Shown: piece by piece, positions 39,885-51,712 of the stretch | Numbering within the stretch: position 1 is the stretch's first letter | Layout: each line of letters opens with the position of its first letter | Assembly: GCA_005765155.1 (NCBI GenBank) | Contig: VCCP01000003.1 | Location: 558,001 to 622,000, forward strand | Origin: Zelopaecilomyces penicillatus | Lineage: Eukaryota > Ascomycota > Sordariomycetes > Hypocreales > Pseudodiploosporaceae | DNA: 64,000 nt | Direction of reading: 5' to 3' | The notes under the pieces: model-generated | What the model was told of the DNA's origin: nothing | The model's database searches: none | Seen by the model: only the letters and a program-made list of their open reading frames with translations | Position numbers and translations under genes: made by a program

Positions 39885-41364
39885 TGATGTCCCGGGCACT
39901 AGCAGCAGCACTAATAACACGATCGAGGGTGGGTGGGTCAATTTATTTGGCGGTTGATTTCAGCCGTAACGTAGAATATCGTTCAGAGTAGATGACTCTT
40001 TAAATACACGTTTTGAGAGCCTTGGGCTTTTGGTAACCGCCATTCCATTGAGCATACCTTGCATACCCTCGGTATGAAGAATAGTGTTGCTGGTTGGCCG
40101 ATGGATGCATTTCTGCATGACACATTCCGATTAGCATTCGTTGGATACTGGTTACGTTGGCAGTCAAAAAGTCCAGCGGGTAATCACAACAAGTATCCAA
40201 ACTTGAAAGATACATGAGACTTATCGGCATATTAGAACGGTTGGTAGTCTTGTGGCCTTTGATACACCGCCTAGATGTCAAGCTTTTTTCAGAGACTTTG
40301 CACAAATGTGTATCTTGGCTGAAGCTTTGGGTTGGGGGAGGGGGGCTGGTAGGCTGTACAGCCCGATATACTCATGGCCATCTTGAACCTTTTGCTCTTG
40401 TATACCGCTGCTGATAGAGTGTTACTTGGTGTAAGTGGTATCGCTCAACATCCTCTTGCGTTTCCTCTCGTCCGGTTCGCCGTCACCCATACGTGGTGAG
40501 GAGCTGAGGCCTTTTCTTAAATTGAAAGTCACCAGTCACGCATCATCACGTCCGATATATTCTGAGACAAAAGGACAATGGGGATCCAATGTAAGTGTTA
40601 TTGGTTCTCTAATTATCATCATCCAAAGAACATGATATCATGAACAAGCCTCTAGGCTTACTATCTTCAGTGCCGATCCCGGTATTGTAAGTGCCGACCT
40701 GAGACACTTTCTAGTGATGAATCCGCTTAACATCAACCTTTCTTTTTATGAACAAAGACAAGCCCGGATCCTCATTATCACACTCCCAAGGCTCATATAA
40801 CATATACAAATTTGGTAAATTTTCACCTTTTTATTAATTATCCCCCCCCCAAGCGCGCGCGTAGTTTTGGCCGACACCGAAGGCGGTATTTTATCAAGCT
40901 AACATGACCAGCTATATGATCCATTGCCGATTGCCGATTAAACTTGGGCTATTGGTTGGCTCTCTTAGGGTAGGATGTAAGTGGTAAGTTGATCGGTAAA
41001 TACACTTCAATTGGTTCTAAACGAAAGACATGTTGATCTTTCTTTTCTTTTTGTGGCCCAACTTGGGACTGGCTGTCTTATGATCTATATCATGGTGGTT
41101 TCTCTTTTCTTTCTTTTTTCTTTTCCCTTTTACATAAACCTAGTTGCCTTTTTGTAAAAATGTTCTAGATTTAAATTACATATTACCCAACGTACTGCGC
41201 GAGACATGTGAATATGTCAAGTATAAGTAAAAGCCACGCTCTTTCACTGTGCCCAGTCCCCCAGCTAATGTTACTCACAAACTCGCCCCAATTTAATACG
41301 AAATAACCAACCCTTTTAGTATCCTCCTCCTCATTCTGAAAACAAACCCCCCGCTACGAAAACG
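39885..41364. other. Intergenic between methyltransferase and defensin genes
   Basis: About 1.5 kb separates the divergent start codons of the methyltransferase (minus) and the defensin gene (plus), so it holds both promoters. A TATA-like element (TATAAG) lies at 41,222-41,227, about 140 bp before the defensin ATG, and a pyrimidine-rich segment follows. No other gene is seen. Confidence 0.55.
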
Positions 41365-41733
41365 ATGCTGCCAAACCTCTTACTTCTTGTCACCCTCTGT
41401 GTAACTCCAGCCATTGCCTCGCCAATCAGCGAACGCGATGGCCACTTGAACAGCAACATCGTTCCTAGAGCATATGGGTGCCCATTTTCGCCGCAAAAGT
41501 GCCTCGAACATGTAAGCAAAAACAAGATGTCTCTCTATTTCATGAGTGATGGCTGTTTTAAACATTTTTGCAGTGTCAACACACAAGTTTCAAAAGCGGG
41601 CGATGTGGAAGTCTTGGTGGCTTGTAAGTGGTTCCAAAAAAAAAAAAAAAAAGAAAGAAAAAGAAAAGAAAAAAGCCTCGCGAAATAATGAAATTTCTAA
41701 ATTACCGATAGCGGCTGCATTTGTTCTTTGTAG
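41365..41733 (+). CDS. Secreted CS-alpha-beta defensin precursor, 72 aa, three exons
   Basis: Exons are 41,365-41,511, 41,574-41,623 and 41,712-41,733. Intron 1 is 62 bp (GTAAGC to GCAG) and intron 2 is 88 bp (GTAAGT to ATAG). The product has a signal peptide (about residues 1-19, cleavage after AIAS), a short propeptide ending in PR at 34-35, and a mature peptide of about 37 residues. Its six cysteines are C39, C46, C50, C60, C68 and C70, spaced x6, x3, x9, x7, x1. This includes the C-x3-C and C-x-C pairs of the CS-alpha-beta fold and a G-x-C gamma-core at 58-60. The spacing matches the fungal plectasin/micasin group of antimicrobial defensins, which act outside the cell on bacteria, often by binding lipid II. 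Reading through intron 2 would end the protein before C68 and C70, which supports the splice. Propeptide processing at PR, not KR, is unusual. Confidence 0.82.
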
Positions 41734-42582
41734 GCGAGGATGAATAGGCAGAGATCATGTAGGAGGGGGGATTGGTGGAATCATTGGCTCATTGGGATCA
41801 CTACCGAAAGAGCAACTGTGGTTCAGGTTGTATATGTGCACCCTCGATTTTCACCGCTTGCAGTGGTTTTGACTAGTTACCAAAATTATCATGGTATTGA
41901 ACCTACTATTCACTATCATAATACCTAGTTACAAATCCAAGTATGCCATTGCTAAGATAACATGCATCTTAATCAAAACGCCTCGACTCACCCGCTAAAA
42001 CCCCAGTTGTTAGATTTATCCTTTGGGGATGTAGTGGAAGCATAATATGCTATAAAACTACTTGTCTTCATATAGCTACCAATTGACCAAGCTGCTCGAG
42101 ATAATGTTTGAGTTTATAGACGTAGGCTTACTTGATCTCAAGTGTACATCTGTTGATATAGATTCATGTGAATCCAGCGCCGATCTCTCTAAGGCTTCCT
42201 CTTCCAAAGAATGCTGATACAACTCGGTAGTATCGGGACCTATTTAAGTAAAATTTGACAGTCTGTTTGTCATCTTACTACTAGGCAGGATTGCCTGATG
42301 AGTATGCAATGCCTCCACCATCGTGTTCTCGTTTACTCAGCAATGGGACTCTGTGCTTTGAGGCTTGTATTCCTCGGGAGCAACCCTGCGCAGCGTCACG
42401 GGCTGCTCGGCATGATTATCCTCGACCCTTTCTTGACTTGCAGACATCCAACCGATACTTCGACTGGTCGAAGCCTTGCGGGACTGTAGGTCGGGTATGG
42501 TGATGTGGGATTAAATGCCACAGGTCGTATGATTCTCAACCTCTGTTCCTGTAATGTCGTCGTTCGTAATATCGCTCCTCTC
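41734..42582. other. Intergenic, no gene recognised
   Basis: This is the convergent interval between the defensin gene (plus) and the rhodopsin-domain gene (minus), about 850 bp. Short open frames near 42,291-42,503 have no recognisable features. Confidence 0.6.
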
Positions 42583-44267
42583 TCAATGATAGCACTTCTC
42601 CAATGACCGAACACTTGCTACCTCTCCTGTCGGACACCTGGGTTCTGCTGCCATGTCACTCATCTCCATCACGTCCACCGCATCAGCCTTCGCGCTGATA
42701 GCCCGTTCCAAAGTGCAACCGTGCGCCTGCGCAAACGGCTGCTCGTCCGCGTTGTGAGGTTCCAGGACTGAGTCCACAATCGAGCGGCCGTATCGCGCGT
42801 CGCTGCTCCAGGGCGTGTGCGTGTTTCTCGCTCGTCTGCCAATTGTGATTATATCTCCTCCAACGGGGTCGGTCGGGCGGCCGGAACTGTGCGTAGTTCC
42901 ACTCAAAAGTTGATTCAGGATCGGCTTCAGGGACGGTAGACAAGCTGTGAAATAAATCTCCAGTATCAGTTAAAGGTAATATGTGGTACTGAAGAAAAAC
43001 TACGCTGTAACCTACCACACACAACAGAGAGGTTTCCTTCGGCAAGGGACCATATTGAGCCAGATGTAAAATTCCATGTGACGTCAGGCGACGTTGCGTT
43101 GAGGGCAATGATGAAGGGTAGTCGAATGATGGATATGATGATGATTCTGCAAAGGGAACGCCTGTTAGATTCTACTCAGGAACTATTGACACCAAGTTGG
43201 ACTACTTTTGAGATAGGGAATGGAAATGGGGAAACATACACGGCCCCAAAAAGAAAGATACCACAGAGGGCAAACTTTTGTGGTCGGGGTAGCCGAAGAT
43301 CGGCAATATATGGAATAGGAAGCGCAATCAATGCTATATCGGTGCAGATATTGGGGATCGCGTTGCCCCACCAAAACTTATTGTCGTCAATAGTGCAACG
43401 AAACTCTGACGCAGGCATAGGATTGACCGGATGGAAGCGGTCCCAAAAGGCGTGTGTTGGCCGGCATTGAAGAATGGTGGTCAAGAACTATACACAGGGT
43501 GATGAGTCTATGCCCTTTCAACTTGGAGGTATACAGTGGTTCCGAAGTAAACTTACGACTGCCAGGCCCCAACCGAGGACGATGGAAAATATGATTAATA
43601 TCGGGGTGCGTACCAGCCTTCTTACGTAGAAGATGCGCCAGTAAAACGCCAGGATAGAGAGCTTAACAGTAGTGAGCACGAGCGTATATGCGACTTCGAT
43701 GACGAAGAAGCCGACGGCCCATGAGTGCGTGGCGTCTGGTGGGAGAGCCCATATGTGTTTGCCTACACCTTTATGAACCACTAAGGGAGTGAAGAACTTA
43801 TCAGTTGGTGTTGCCAACTAGGTAGTCTAGAAGCGTGTGTGATATTGGGAGTTTGATGCTTCTTGCAGCGCAGGGAGATGATGGAGATGATGGAAATGAC
43901 ATAAAAAAAACATTGACTGTGTTGGTGGAAGCTTACTGTAACCGGAAAGAGTAAACGTATGAACACTGCACCAGACCTGCTCGATGTATAAGTAAGTGAT
44001 ATATATGGATAGCTTCACAGTCTCTGATCCGGCTTGGGCAGACGAAGTGAGTGCGCAATCAAGCATCCATCTTACCAATGCGCAGATGACGAGCCAGTCG
44101 TCCATCCATAGCTGGTTATCCTTGACCTTGCGGCTTACGAGGCGAAGGCCAATCGCGATAACGGCGAGCACCCAGGTCGCCAGAGCTGCAGCCAAAACTT
44201 GGGATCCGCGATCTGACGCGAGATCCACGTCCGGAGGTGGAGATGGAAACGACCCGGCGCCTGACAT
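42583..44267 (-). CDS. Fungal rhodopsin-domain integral membrane protein (SAT20/Pth11-like core), 398 aa, six exons
   Basis: Exons in transcription order are 44,267-44,076, 43,976-43,937, 43,780-43,557, 43,487-43,240, 43,146-43,016 and 42,944-42,583. The introns are 99, 156, 69, 93 and 71 bp, all GT-AG, and the frame stays open throughout. The start is the ATG at 44,267, since the frame upstream opens only with TTG. Seven membrane segments fit the fungal rhodopsin-like domain: TM1 at about 24-44 followed by MDDWL, a VHKGVGKHIWAL loop, and a CRPTHAFWD segment from C160. Exon 5 includes SIWSLAEGN, and the exon 5/6 junction restores VVCACLPSLKP. The hydrophilic C-terminal tail is about 105 residues. 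Members are plasma-membrane proteins, some related to the Pth11 GPCR-like receptors, but ligands are mostly unknown. No N-terminal CFEM domain is seen. Confidence 0.88.
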
Positions 44268-46427
44268 GGCGACAGGATTGACGGAAGGGGTGACGTGGGA
44301 TTCTTTGAATTCAGACCAGCCCAGGCCCTGCAATGGGTAATAACAACCTCCCCTGTTTGTGTGTTTGTTTGCTCACCAATCAATCATAGCTTTTCCTGAA
44401 AGCTGATCATGTCGGATGTCCAGCTGTTTCGCATGACTCTTCCGCACATACGAGGGGGGGGGGGAAACAAGAACGTACAAGTAACTGTAACTCTTTCAAG
44501 AAAACGGAAATGGGTCCTATAGGTAGGTAAGGGCAGGTAAATGATGGGTTCGTTTCACACCGAGTGGAGGTTTGCCCCCCCGTCCGCCCGATCCCGCTGT
44601 CTCAATCTAACTGATGACCAAGATTTTAGTGCGAGGTTGCTCAGCACTCATGAGATCATCAACCGGGGAAGCTCTACAGGGCGACAAATTGACACCGCCA
44701 GGTTATGTACGAACTTCTTCAATGCATTGAGCCTCAAAACTCTTGAAGTACTCAACAAAAATACAAGATATATCTGATAAAAGCAACAAGCCCAATATCT
44801 AGTCATTCAAATAACAAATTACGCTTTTAAAACTGTTAATAAAGGTTATCTTGATCAATTACTCTGCAACCTCAACATTAGCAACCGGCCATTGTAAATT
44901 GTCACCCCCTCTTTAGCAGAGCTAGCCACCCAAGCCATCGTGAGTTAAGACAAACGCTAAGAGCATCGGCTAGCTGACGCTCCGCTCCAGCTTCGTCCCG
45001 AAATACCAAGCTACGGGACAAAAATCTTTAGATGCGATTGGAGAGGAGATTAGCCTGATGGCTAGTTACCCAAAGAACTTTGAAAGAGAACAGTGCCCTT
45101 CCTCTGCTCCGGGAGAGCCTTTTAGGCTAATCAACTTGATGTTACCGGAATTACGGTACACCATTCTCTCTCAAGCAGCGCGCAAAAGAACTTCTGTATT
45201 TAGTTTCTTTTTTGCCTTTTGGTCTTTTTTAGCCCGTCACAGGCTAAAGTGCTGCTGTTCTGTGACCCGTTTGCCCAACAAGTTGTTTCGTTAGTTCATG
45301 TGACTGCAGAGAGGCTTGTAGAGCTTCAAGCCACCGCCAACGTACCAATCTAGTTTCGGCCGGTTTGATATCATACCTTCAAGCCTCCAACACCGTCGAT
45401 TGGTGGGTGTAAGCCCTGGCTTGTTTTTCTTTTTGCTGAAAAAAAAAAACAACGAAAAAACAGGTTACGACAAACCAACTCTTGCACGTGCTTTTAGTAT
45501 CAGTGGCTGGTTCGCTTTCTACGCTCTGCTATAACACTTTAACACATTTGCTGGAACTTTAAGCGTTGTTCATAGTCTTGCTATTTGAACTACCGATCTG
45601 CTTTTTAGATTGGTCGGTTGGTGGTTGGTGGTTTTGAGGGTTCTATCGAGCTTCCTGTATCCAAAAAGTGGTGCAACCAACCTGTTTGATGACTAGCGAG
45701 ACAGCAAGAAGGATTGACATTAAGATCACAGAAAAAGTCAGTGTTTAATGCCGAGGCAGACGTCCAACATTTCCATGAGGATATCTACGGCTTTACATCC
45801 ATCATGATGGAATGTCTTACAAATGGTCACTGCAGCATCTGCGCTTCAATGTCCCAATTCGTAGATACCGCCAGATGAGGCAACCCACCAAATGCAACCA
45901 AAAGCATAACAGCAATGCGACGCGTCAAAGGGTGAAAAAGTGAGTTCAAGTACATTTTACAGCCAAGACAATAAAAAGGGGTACCTGTTGGCTCAGGAAC
46001 ATGCCATAACGATGGAGAGTGTTTCTGCAACCCTGGGTAGGATTCCGTCTTTTATCCCGCTCTGGTTGCCGACTTTTGGAGCAAGTACATGCCCCTTGTC
46101 TCTCAGTGTGTCGACGCTATGAGGTTCAAGTAGTTTATACTTTGACAAAGGGCAAACTTATGTAATGAAGAATGAAGGGTTATGGTTATGGTGGAAAGGT
46201 GTAGCATCACAGACTTGATCGCGGCAAGATGGCATGCAGAATGAGAATGCCAAAGGTCGTTTAGGAAAGGCACAAGAGAACCAGGTGGGAAAAGACTGGG
46301 ATATATAAAGAGGCATCAATAAGTTTGCTACTTTACTGTCAAAAAGTCATTCAATCACTTTCCTCTTCGCCTTAAAAGACCACCAAAAGTCTCAGACCTC
46401 TCCGTCTAACACGCGTCAACCGCCAAC
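44268..46427. other. Intergenic, no gene recognised
   Basis: About 2.2 kb lies between the rhodopsin-domain gene (minus) and the hydrophobin-like gene (plus), so both promoters are here. The sequence at about 44,560-45,800 has fewer microsatellites than elsewhere and many short interrupted frames. It may be an old transposon remnant, but I found no transposase or reverse-transcriptase motif and no terminal repeats. Confidence 0.45.
46302..46309 (+). promoter_or_regulatory. TATA box of the hydrophobin-like gene
   Basis: TATATAAA stands about 120 bp before the ATG at 46,428 and is followed by a CT- and CA-rich leader. The spacing resembles the TATA element of the hydrophobin gene at 55,804. 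Confidence 0.6.
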
Positions 46428-46802
46428 ATGAAGACCGTCATCGCCCTCATCACTCTCTTCTCTGCCGCCGCCATCGCCGCGCCCAACACTGTCCTCGAAA
46501 CTCGCACCAAAATCTGCACCCGTGCTAATACCACGCCCAAGTGTTGCTTCGTCAATCCCGATGAAGAAAACGGACTTACATGCCGTATGCGTAAGTAGAA
46601 AATGCTACAAATAGGGCCTCTGCTCTTCTTGATTATTCCTAGTTGCTGAATGTTGACATTCTTACGATTGATATTAGTTTTCAATGAGTCTATCAAAAGT
46701 GCAAAGGAATTAGTGGCATATTGCACCTCGGAGGGGTTGATTGCGCATTGCTGTGCTCCCTCAACTCGAGAGGTGGAGCGTATTGTTTGCCATAAGCTGT
46801 AG
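46428..46802 (+). CDS. Secreted eight-cysteine protein with class II hydrophobin-like pattern, 95 aa, two exons
   Basis: Exons are 46,428-46,590 and 46,678-46,802. The 87-bp intron (GTAAGT to TTAG) splits the codon for residue 55. A signal peptide covers about residues 1-18 (cleavage after AIAA or before PNTV). The eight cysteines are C30, C39, C40, C52, C70, C79, C80 and C92, giving C-x8-CC-x11-C-x17-C-x8-CC-x11-C. This is nearly the class II hydrophobin order and spacing (typically x9, x11, x16, x8, x10). The loops, however, are rich in Lys, Glu, Arg and Asn and lack the long aliphatic patch of typical hydrophobins. Hydrophobins self-assemble at air-water or cell-surface interfaces. This one may have lost that property and could be a soluble surface or effector-type protein. 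It is convergent with the possible decayed gene at 47,023-47,640. Confidence 0.75.
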
Positions 46803-47022
46803 TGCAAGAAAGGATGTCGCTGGTGTATATGAGATACGATCTTATGTAGAGCTATAGAGAGTTGCAATCAATTCATTTGATGTTGGAAAAGCTTGGAACT
46901 TTTGAAGTCATTTATTTGGGTCTTCAACGACATCGACGGCGGCTTGCCAGATTATGGCAAGACACCGCAACAGAGGGAATACGTCATAGCGTGAGAGCAC
47001 ATGGTGCAGTAAAATATATAAA

Positions 47023-47640
47023 CTAGTTGTCTTGGACCGGCTTTAGGATGAAGTGAATCCGTATAGCGTATTGTTCAGCTGGGACGTGTAGATAAGACAG
47101 TTTCAGCCAAGCTATTCCATCCAAAGTCGACAAGACCAACCTTGCTTCTTTCTCTTTTACCCAAATATCAGAGGTCTTATTCCAGCGCTCTCTAAAAATG
47201 GAGACTTTGACTCCTTCTTGGACCTCTGTTGACATTCCAAACTCCGTACCCATGTGATGCATTTTTAAAATCAATTGACATGGGGGGACTAAACTGGTGT
47301 GCCATGACTTCAGGCCCTCCGTTGACGAATTTAATCTCAGAGTAATATAGTGCCTGCTCACCGAACGTGGCTGTCTCTCTTTTCGCTGCTTTATACCATG
47401 TTTGATGATCCATTATTAGACGTCAAGCATCTGATCATTCACAGGGCATGCCAAATTGTCTAACAAAGATTCATTCCGTGGCCAATCCATTCTAATATTG
47501 TCTATAAACTGAGCCTTTGCAGTGCAATGATCAAAAAGTGCACCCTCCATCTATCTCCACACAAGATAAAGGACACTTACCCTTGCTACATTTGAGATCG
47601 ACGAGGTATCTAGGATGGGCACTTTCTTGTAAACTTTAAT
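47023..47640 (-). pseudogene. Possible partial or decayed gene of unknown family
   Basis: A 121-codon open frame (47,385-47,023) reads like a folded protein and ends in a proper stop; its middle contains VKVSIFRERWNK and WVKEKEARLVLSTLDG. It can be joined in phase 0 to 47,508-47,443 (intron 57 bp with a CTAAT branch site) and then to an open segment ending at 47,581 (intron 72 bp, GTAAGT). No ATG opens the first segment, although an in-frame ATG exists at 47,490. A competing frame with its own ATG at 47,413 overlaps exon 3 and also looks protein-like, which suggests a frameshift. I recognise no family. It may be a real short gene with a different structure, or a pseudogene. Confidence 0.33.
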
Positions 47641-50600
47641 CTTATTCCCATTTTATTCTTACTTTATTCTTAATATTTTGTGCAAGCTTTCCTCCCAAAC
47701 CGTTTAAACCTAGGGAAATACACCAATCCCCAGCCGTCCCAACCACCCCACGATGCGGAGAATCTTACGGCCACCAATGACCGAATAAGAAACAAAACAC
47801 CGTCCAGCAACCCACCCCCTCCCCTCACCAACCCTAAAGCTAAAACAACAGAGCCAAAAAGCAGAAGTCAAGCCAGTCAGCAGAAGTAGCCGAACCGGCC
47901 GCTCCATCTCACTCAAGAAAACGGTGTCTCTACCAAATTCCTCCACTTTTGATGAGCGCCACACACACACCCTCCTCTTCCTTTCCTTGTGACTGCCAGC
48001 CTGGCTAAAGGCCCACCGCCAGATCGGGCCTTTGACAACTCGGTATCGAAGGAAACGCCCGTTATTGTCAATGGGAAACATTGAATGCGAGCAACCTTTT
48101 CTCGTCTAGCCCATGGCTGCTTCACTCCGTTCTCTTCTCCTCTCCTCTCCCTCCCCCCTCCGTTCTCCTTTCGAACGCCACGGTTACCCGTCCCGGTTTC
48201 CGATTGATGGGCGGGAACTGAATCGTGTAATTTATTTTATTCTGTTTTTGTGTGTGCCTCTTTTTCTATGTGTGTACTGTATTTTTACTTCCCAAAACTG
48301 TAGGTGCACACGAGTCGCGCTGGCTATGTTCGTGACCTCTAATGTCCAATGTCTTTTCATCCCGCTTCGACACCGAGACACTGCCGAAATGGCGTCTCCT
48401 TTTGCTCCCCCTTTGGTCCGGATATGGCGCCGTTGACACATATTTTACTATATTTAGGTTACTGTGCCTTGTATGATTCAGGTCCCCTTATATTACACTC
48501 TTTTTGCACAACAACATGTAGGTACGGTGCCGTACTACAGACTGCGGGGCGTGCCCAAGTGTTTGGGTCTTGGAGCTAGAACCCTCAAACTGGTTCCCTG
48601 GAATCCAATAGTTGCAGTACTGCACTCTCTCCCACACGCCCATGTGACGATTTAAGCTATCTCATTCTTTGCCTCCCCCAAGAGAAGCAAGAGATGTGGT
48701 GCAACTTCCGTAAAGGCTACTAGTTGGTGACTTACTATTGCCCGAGAGTCCTCCGGGTGTGAGACTAAGCCGTTGCGCCCATCATCGAAAGTAGGTAATG
48801 GTGATAGTTAGTGTTGACTCTGTTGAGTCAATATTGGATGGTGTGGTGAACGGTTTCGGCATCTTGCAGAGACGAGACAAGAGACGAGAGCCGGAGGCGT
48901 AAGCAGCCATCCAAGCTAACGGTTTGTGAGTTTACAATGTATTTCTTAAATCATTATATTTTATTTAATTTTATTTTATTCTGCATGGGATAATCATTTA
49001 ATTCCATGGCCCATTTTTTTTATTGAAAATACCATTTGATCGTTTTAATCATTATACAGTAACACCCCACTGTCAACCTGCTCCGTTCTCGATGGCCATT
49101 CACCCCCGTCCGTTTTCGACAAAACGGTCACGCGGTTTGACATATCCAGCCGCCGCACTACCGGAACCAACCATCTACCTCCTGTGATACCAAATATACT
49201 GCCTGCCACAGTCTTTTAAACAAATCACAATGATCCATGGCATCTCAGAGTACCATGAGTCAAATCAATCAGTCAAATCAATCAATCACACACAAGCAAA
49301 CATTCATATGCAAAGACACAAATGCACAGCCTACTACTATGACTTGTGCAGGCATGTTCTGCGAATCATGATGCACTGTGAACCGCTTGATGAAATCATG
49401 AGGAGAAAATAGAACCGCCAGACGCCCATGGCAGTGAAAAGAGTGGTGGGAGGTGATGTGATGTGATGGGATGCCGTAGAAAGTCACAAGAGTTCACGTG
49501 CACTCTCTGAGGAATCGGAGAGATGCTTGGTGGTCACATTGACGGGTGCCTGACGCGAAACAAGCGCCGGTACATGTAAATGAGCCACAGCCGTGGGCGT
49601 CTATGGAGTTGCGGGCGGTAAATTATGGTGTCTTGAGGGTTCAGTTGCATTCTTTCAAGTTTATTTTCCATTTTTCATTTTTCATTTATTAATTCCATTA
49701 ATATTATTATTATTTATTTGTTTAATCAAATGCCGTTGCCATTCAATAACTGTTCCCACCTCCACGCCCGCCACCGTCATCTTCCTCCCATCTCCAACTC
49801 TGAGACAACACCAGGCTCTCACAAACCCGACTTTCTCACTGGCAGCTGAGACATTGACACTAAGATCTCACTCACCCCCTCTCCCTAAAAAAAGCAGCAG
49901 CCGACCTAAACCAAACCAAAACCAACCAACCAACTGCCAACGGATAAAACTAAAACCGCTAAGAAACTGGACTTGGTGGGCGTTATATCCCGGAGCGGCC
50001 GTTTTGGGCCCCCCTAATCGCTGTTTATGGGTTGCTTTGTTGTCCGTTTGTGTGTTTTTTTGCGGGGGACACCCTTGGATCTTGGATCCGGATATGGTAG
50101 GGCGTGTATATCCTGTCATGACTTGGGTTGTCATCACCCTCAGATCTTCTGTGTCATCGCGGCTTCACACTAGCATCGTGTATCTTTACATACGTATGTG
50201 CAATGCAACGGACATCATGTGTGATGAATAGTGGCAGAGATTCATGGCAAATCTAGATTCTTAGTTGCAGGACATGGGAGGTTGCGCAGTCCGAGCAACG
50301 GCCCGAGGAAGTTGTCAACACTACTCGTAGGCGTTGCCGATGGGAGCACTCAAAGAGCTAAAATGTCATCAACAACGACAACACACACCCAGCCAAATAA
50401 ATAACTCCTAGCTTGCGGACGGACTATATCGGCCATTTTCAAATGCCGGCACATCATGTGTGCCTCCATCCGGCAAAGTTTGTGTGACTGGGGATTACCA
50501 ATAGCTTGCACCTTCAAGGGGTGGGATGAGGAGGAAGAAGGGTTCACAATATTGAGTTAGAGATTCGCACGTATGACGACGAAGCCGTCATACTGAGTGA

Positions 50601-51712
50601 TATACAGTGCATCACAAAGATTTGACATGGCGGTGAAAGGTCTCAAGACTGCATGTGTGCAGTTGGAATCGTACATCGCGCAGGGCGCAACGGTGATTGT
50701 GGCTTCGTCCAGGCACCGCCATGCATGAGCAGATGTCGGACCGGGATGGCAGTGGTGATTGCCCGTGCCCATGGCGAATGCCGTGGTGGCGGGGAATCAG
50801 CTGTCAAAGCTGCCGGTTTTTATTTTATCTTTTTGTCTGACTCCACATCTCTAACAGTAGTTTGTGTTACGTGACTTGATCAAAATCTAACATCAGACAA
50901 GAAGAAGCTTGAAGCCGAGCATACCCTACAGAGCAAATTGGAAGACATATCAACATCCAACCTATCATCTAAATCCCAACTATAAAAGAATCTCAAGTAT
51001 AGATGTTTTTTCTTCGCCAAGTATGGAACAATAATCAAGACTTCTGCCAACCCCAAACCTACATATGAGTCTCTATGAGACACATAGACCCAACAGCCTT
51101 GAGCCCAGTTAAACCGTGTCCCCACGCTTCATACATACGCAGTATGCACACATCACCTCCTTAGTCAAGCACCACGGGGCAGGCATGTAAAATCCGGGGC
51201 AAGAGTAGAGTTCCCCTCTTCCCCCCCCTCCAACCCGCATAATACAGGGGAAATGCTGTGCTTGCTTGCTCGCCTTGCTTGCGCATTGGCCTGGGATATG
51301 CTGTGTTGCTTCCTTTTTTGATCCCGCAGGTCTTGTTGGTTCCCTGAAACAGCACAGGGCGGGTCGTAATGCGGGGTGAGCCGTGTTTCTGTTAATCGAT
51401 GAGGACAGGTTTATGTGTTTGTGGTTGATGTTACTGTACTGAGTCAAGAGGAACGATATGGGTCAGCACTGGTGAGCTTTCGAGGGCTATACGGGTTTAC
51501 AGGTGCGGAAGCTCCCTTAGCTAATACTTCATCGTAGAACCAGGGGCTTAATATTTATGAATCACAATGTAATCACTAAGACGGCGATGAAGACTGCGGC
51601 AAGTTTATAGCTAGGCTGTGATGGAGTATGAGAAAACATGATGCCATGTGCCGTGAAGAGACAACTTTAGTAGTTTGACATCTTTGACTCAGCTGTTAGA
51701 CACTCTCCCGTC
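47641..51712. other. Intergenic, no gene recognised
   Basis: About 4 kb without a supported gene. A/T patches lie at about 48,945-48,981 and 49,676-49,730, with several homopolymer runs. The 212-codon frame at 49,593-50,231 is low in complexity in part and has no recognisable domain. Confidence 0.6.

Noticed and set aside
39885..39941. Hydrophobic N-terminal extension of the methyltransferase that looks like a signal peptide
   Set aside because: The extension opens with TTG, not ATG; the true start is most likely 39,884, which gives a normal cytosolic methyltransferase.
25874..44267. Secondary-metabolite gene cluster (transporter, methyltransferase and membrane proteins)
   Set aside because: No polyketide synthase, NRPS, terpene cyclase, P450 or cluster regulator is present, and the methyltransferase lies about 9 kb from the transporter.
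44268..44333. 22-codon upstream extension of the rhodopsin-domain protein
   Set aside because: It would need a TTG start; the ATG at 44,267 is the better start.
44560..45800. Possible degenerate transposable element
   Set aside because: No transposase, reverse transcriptase, terminal repeats or target-site duplication could be identified.
49593..50231. 212-codon open frame on the plus strand
   Set aside because: It is partly low-complexity, reads through an A/T patch, and has no domain or signal peptide.
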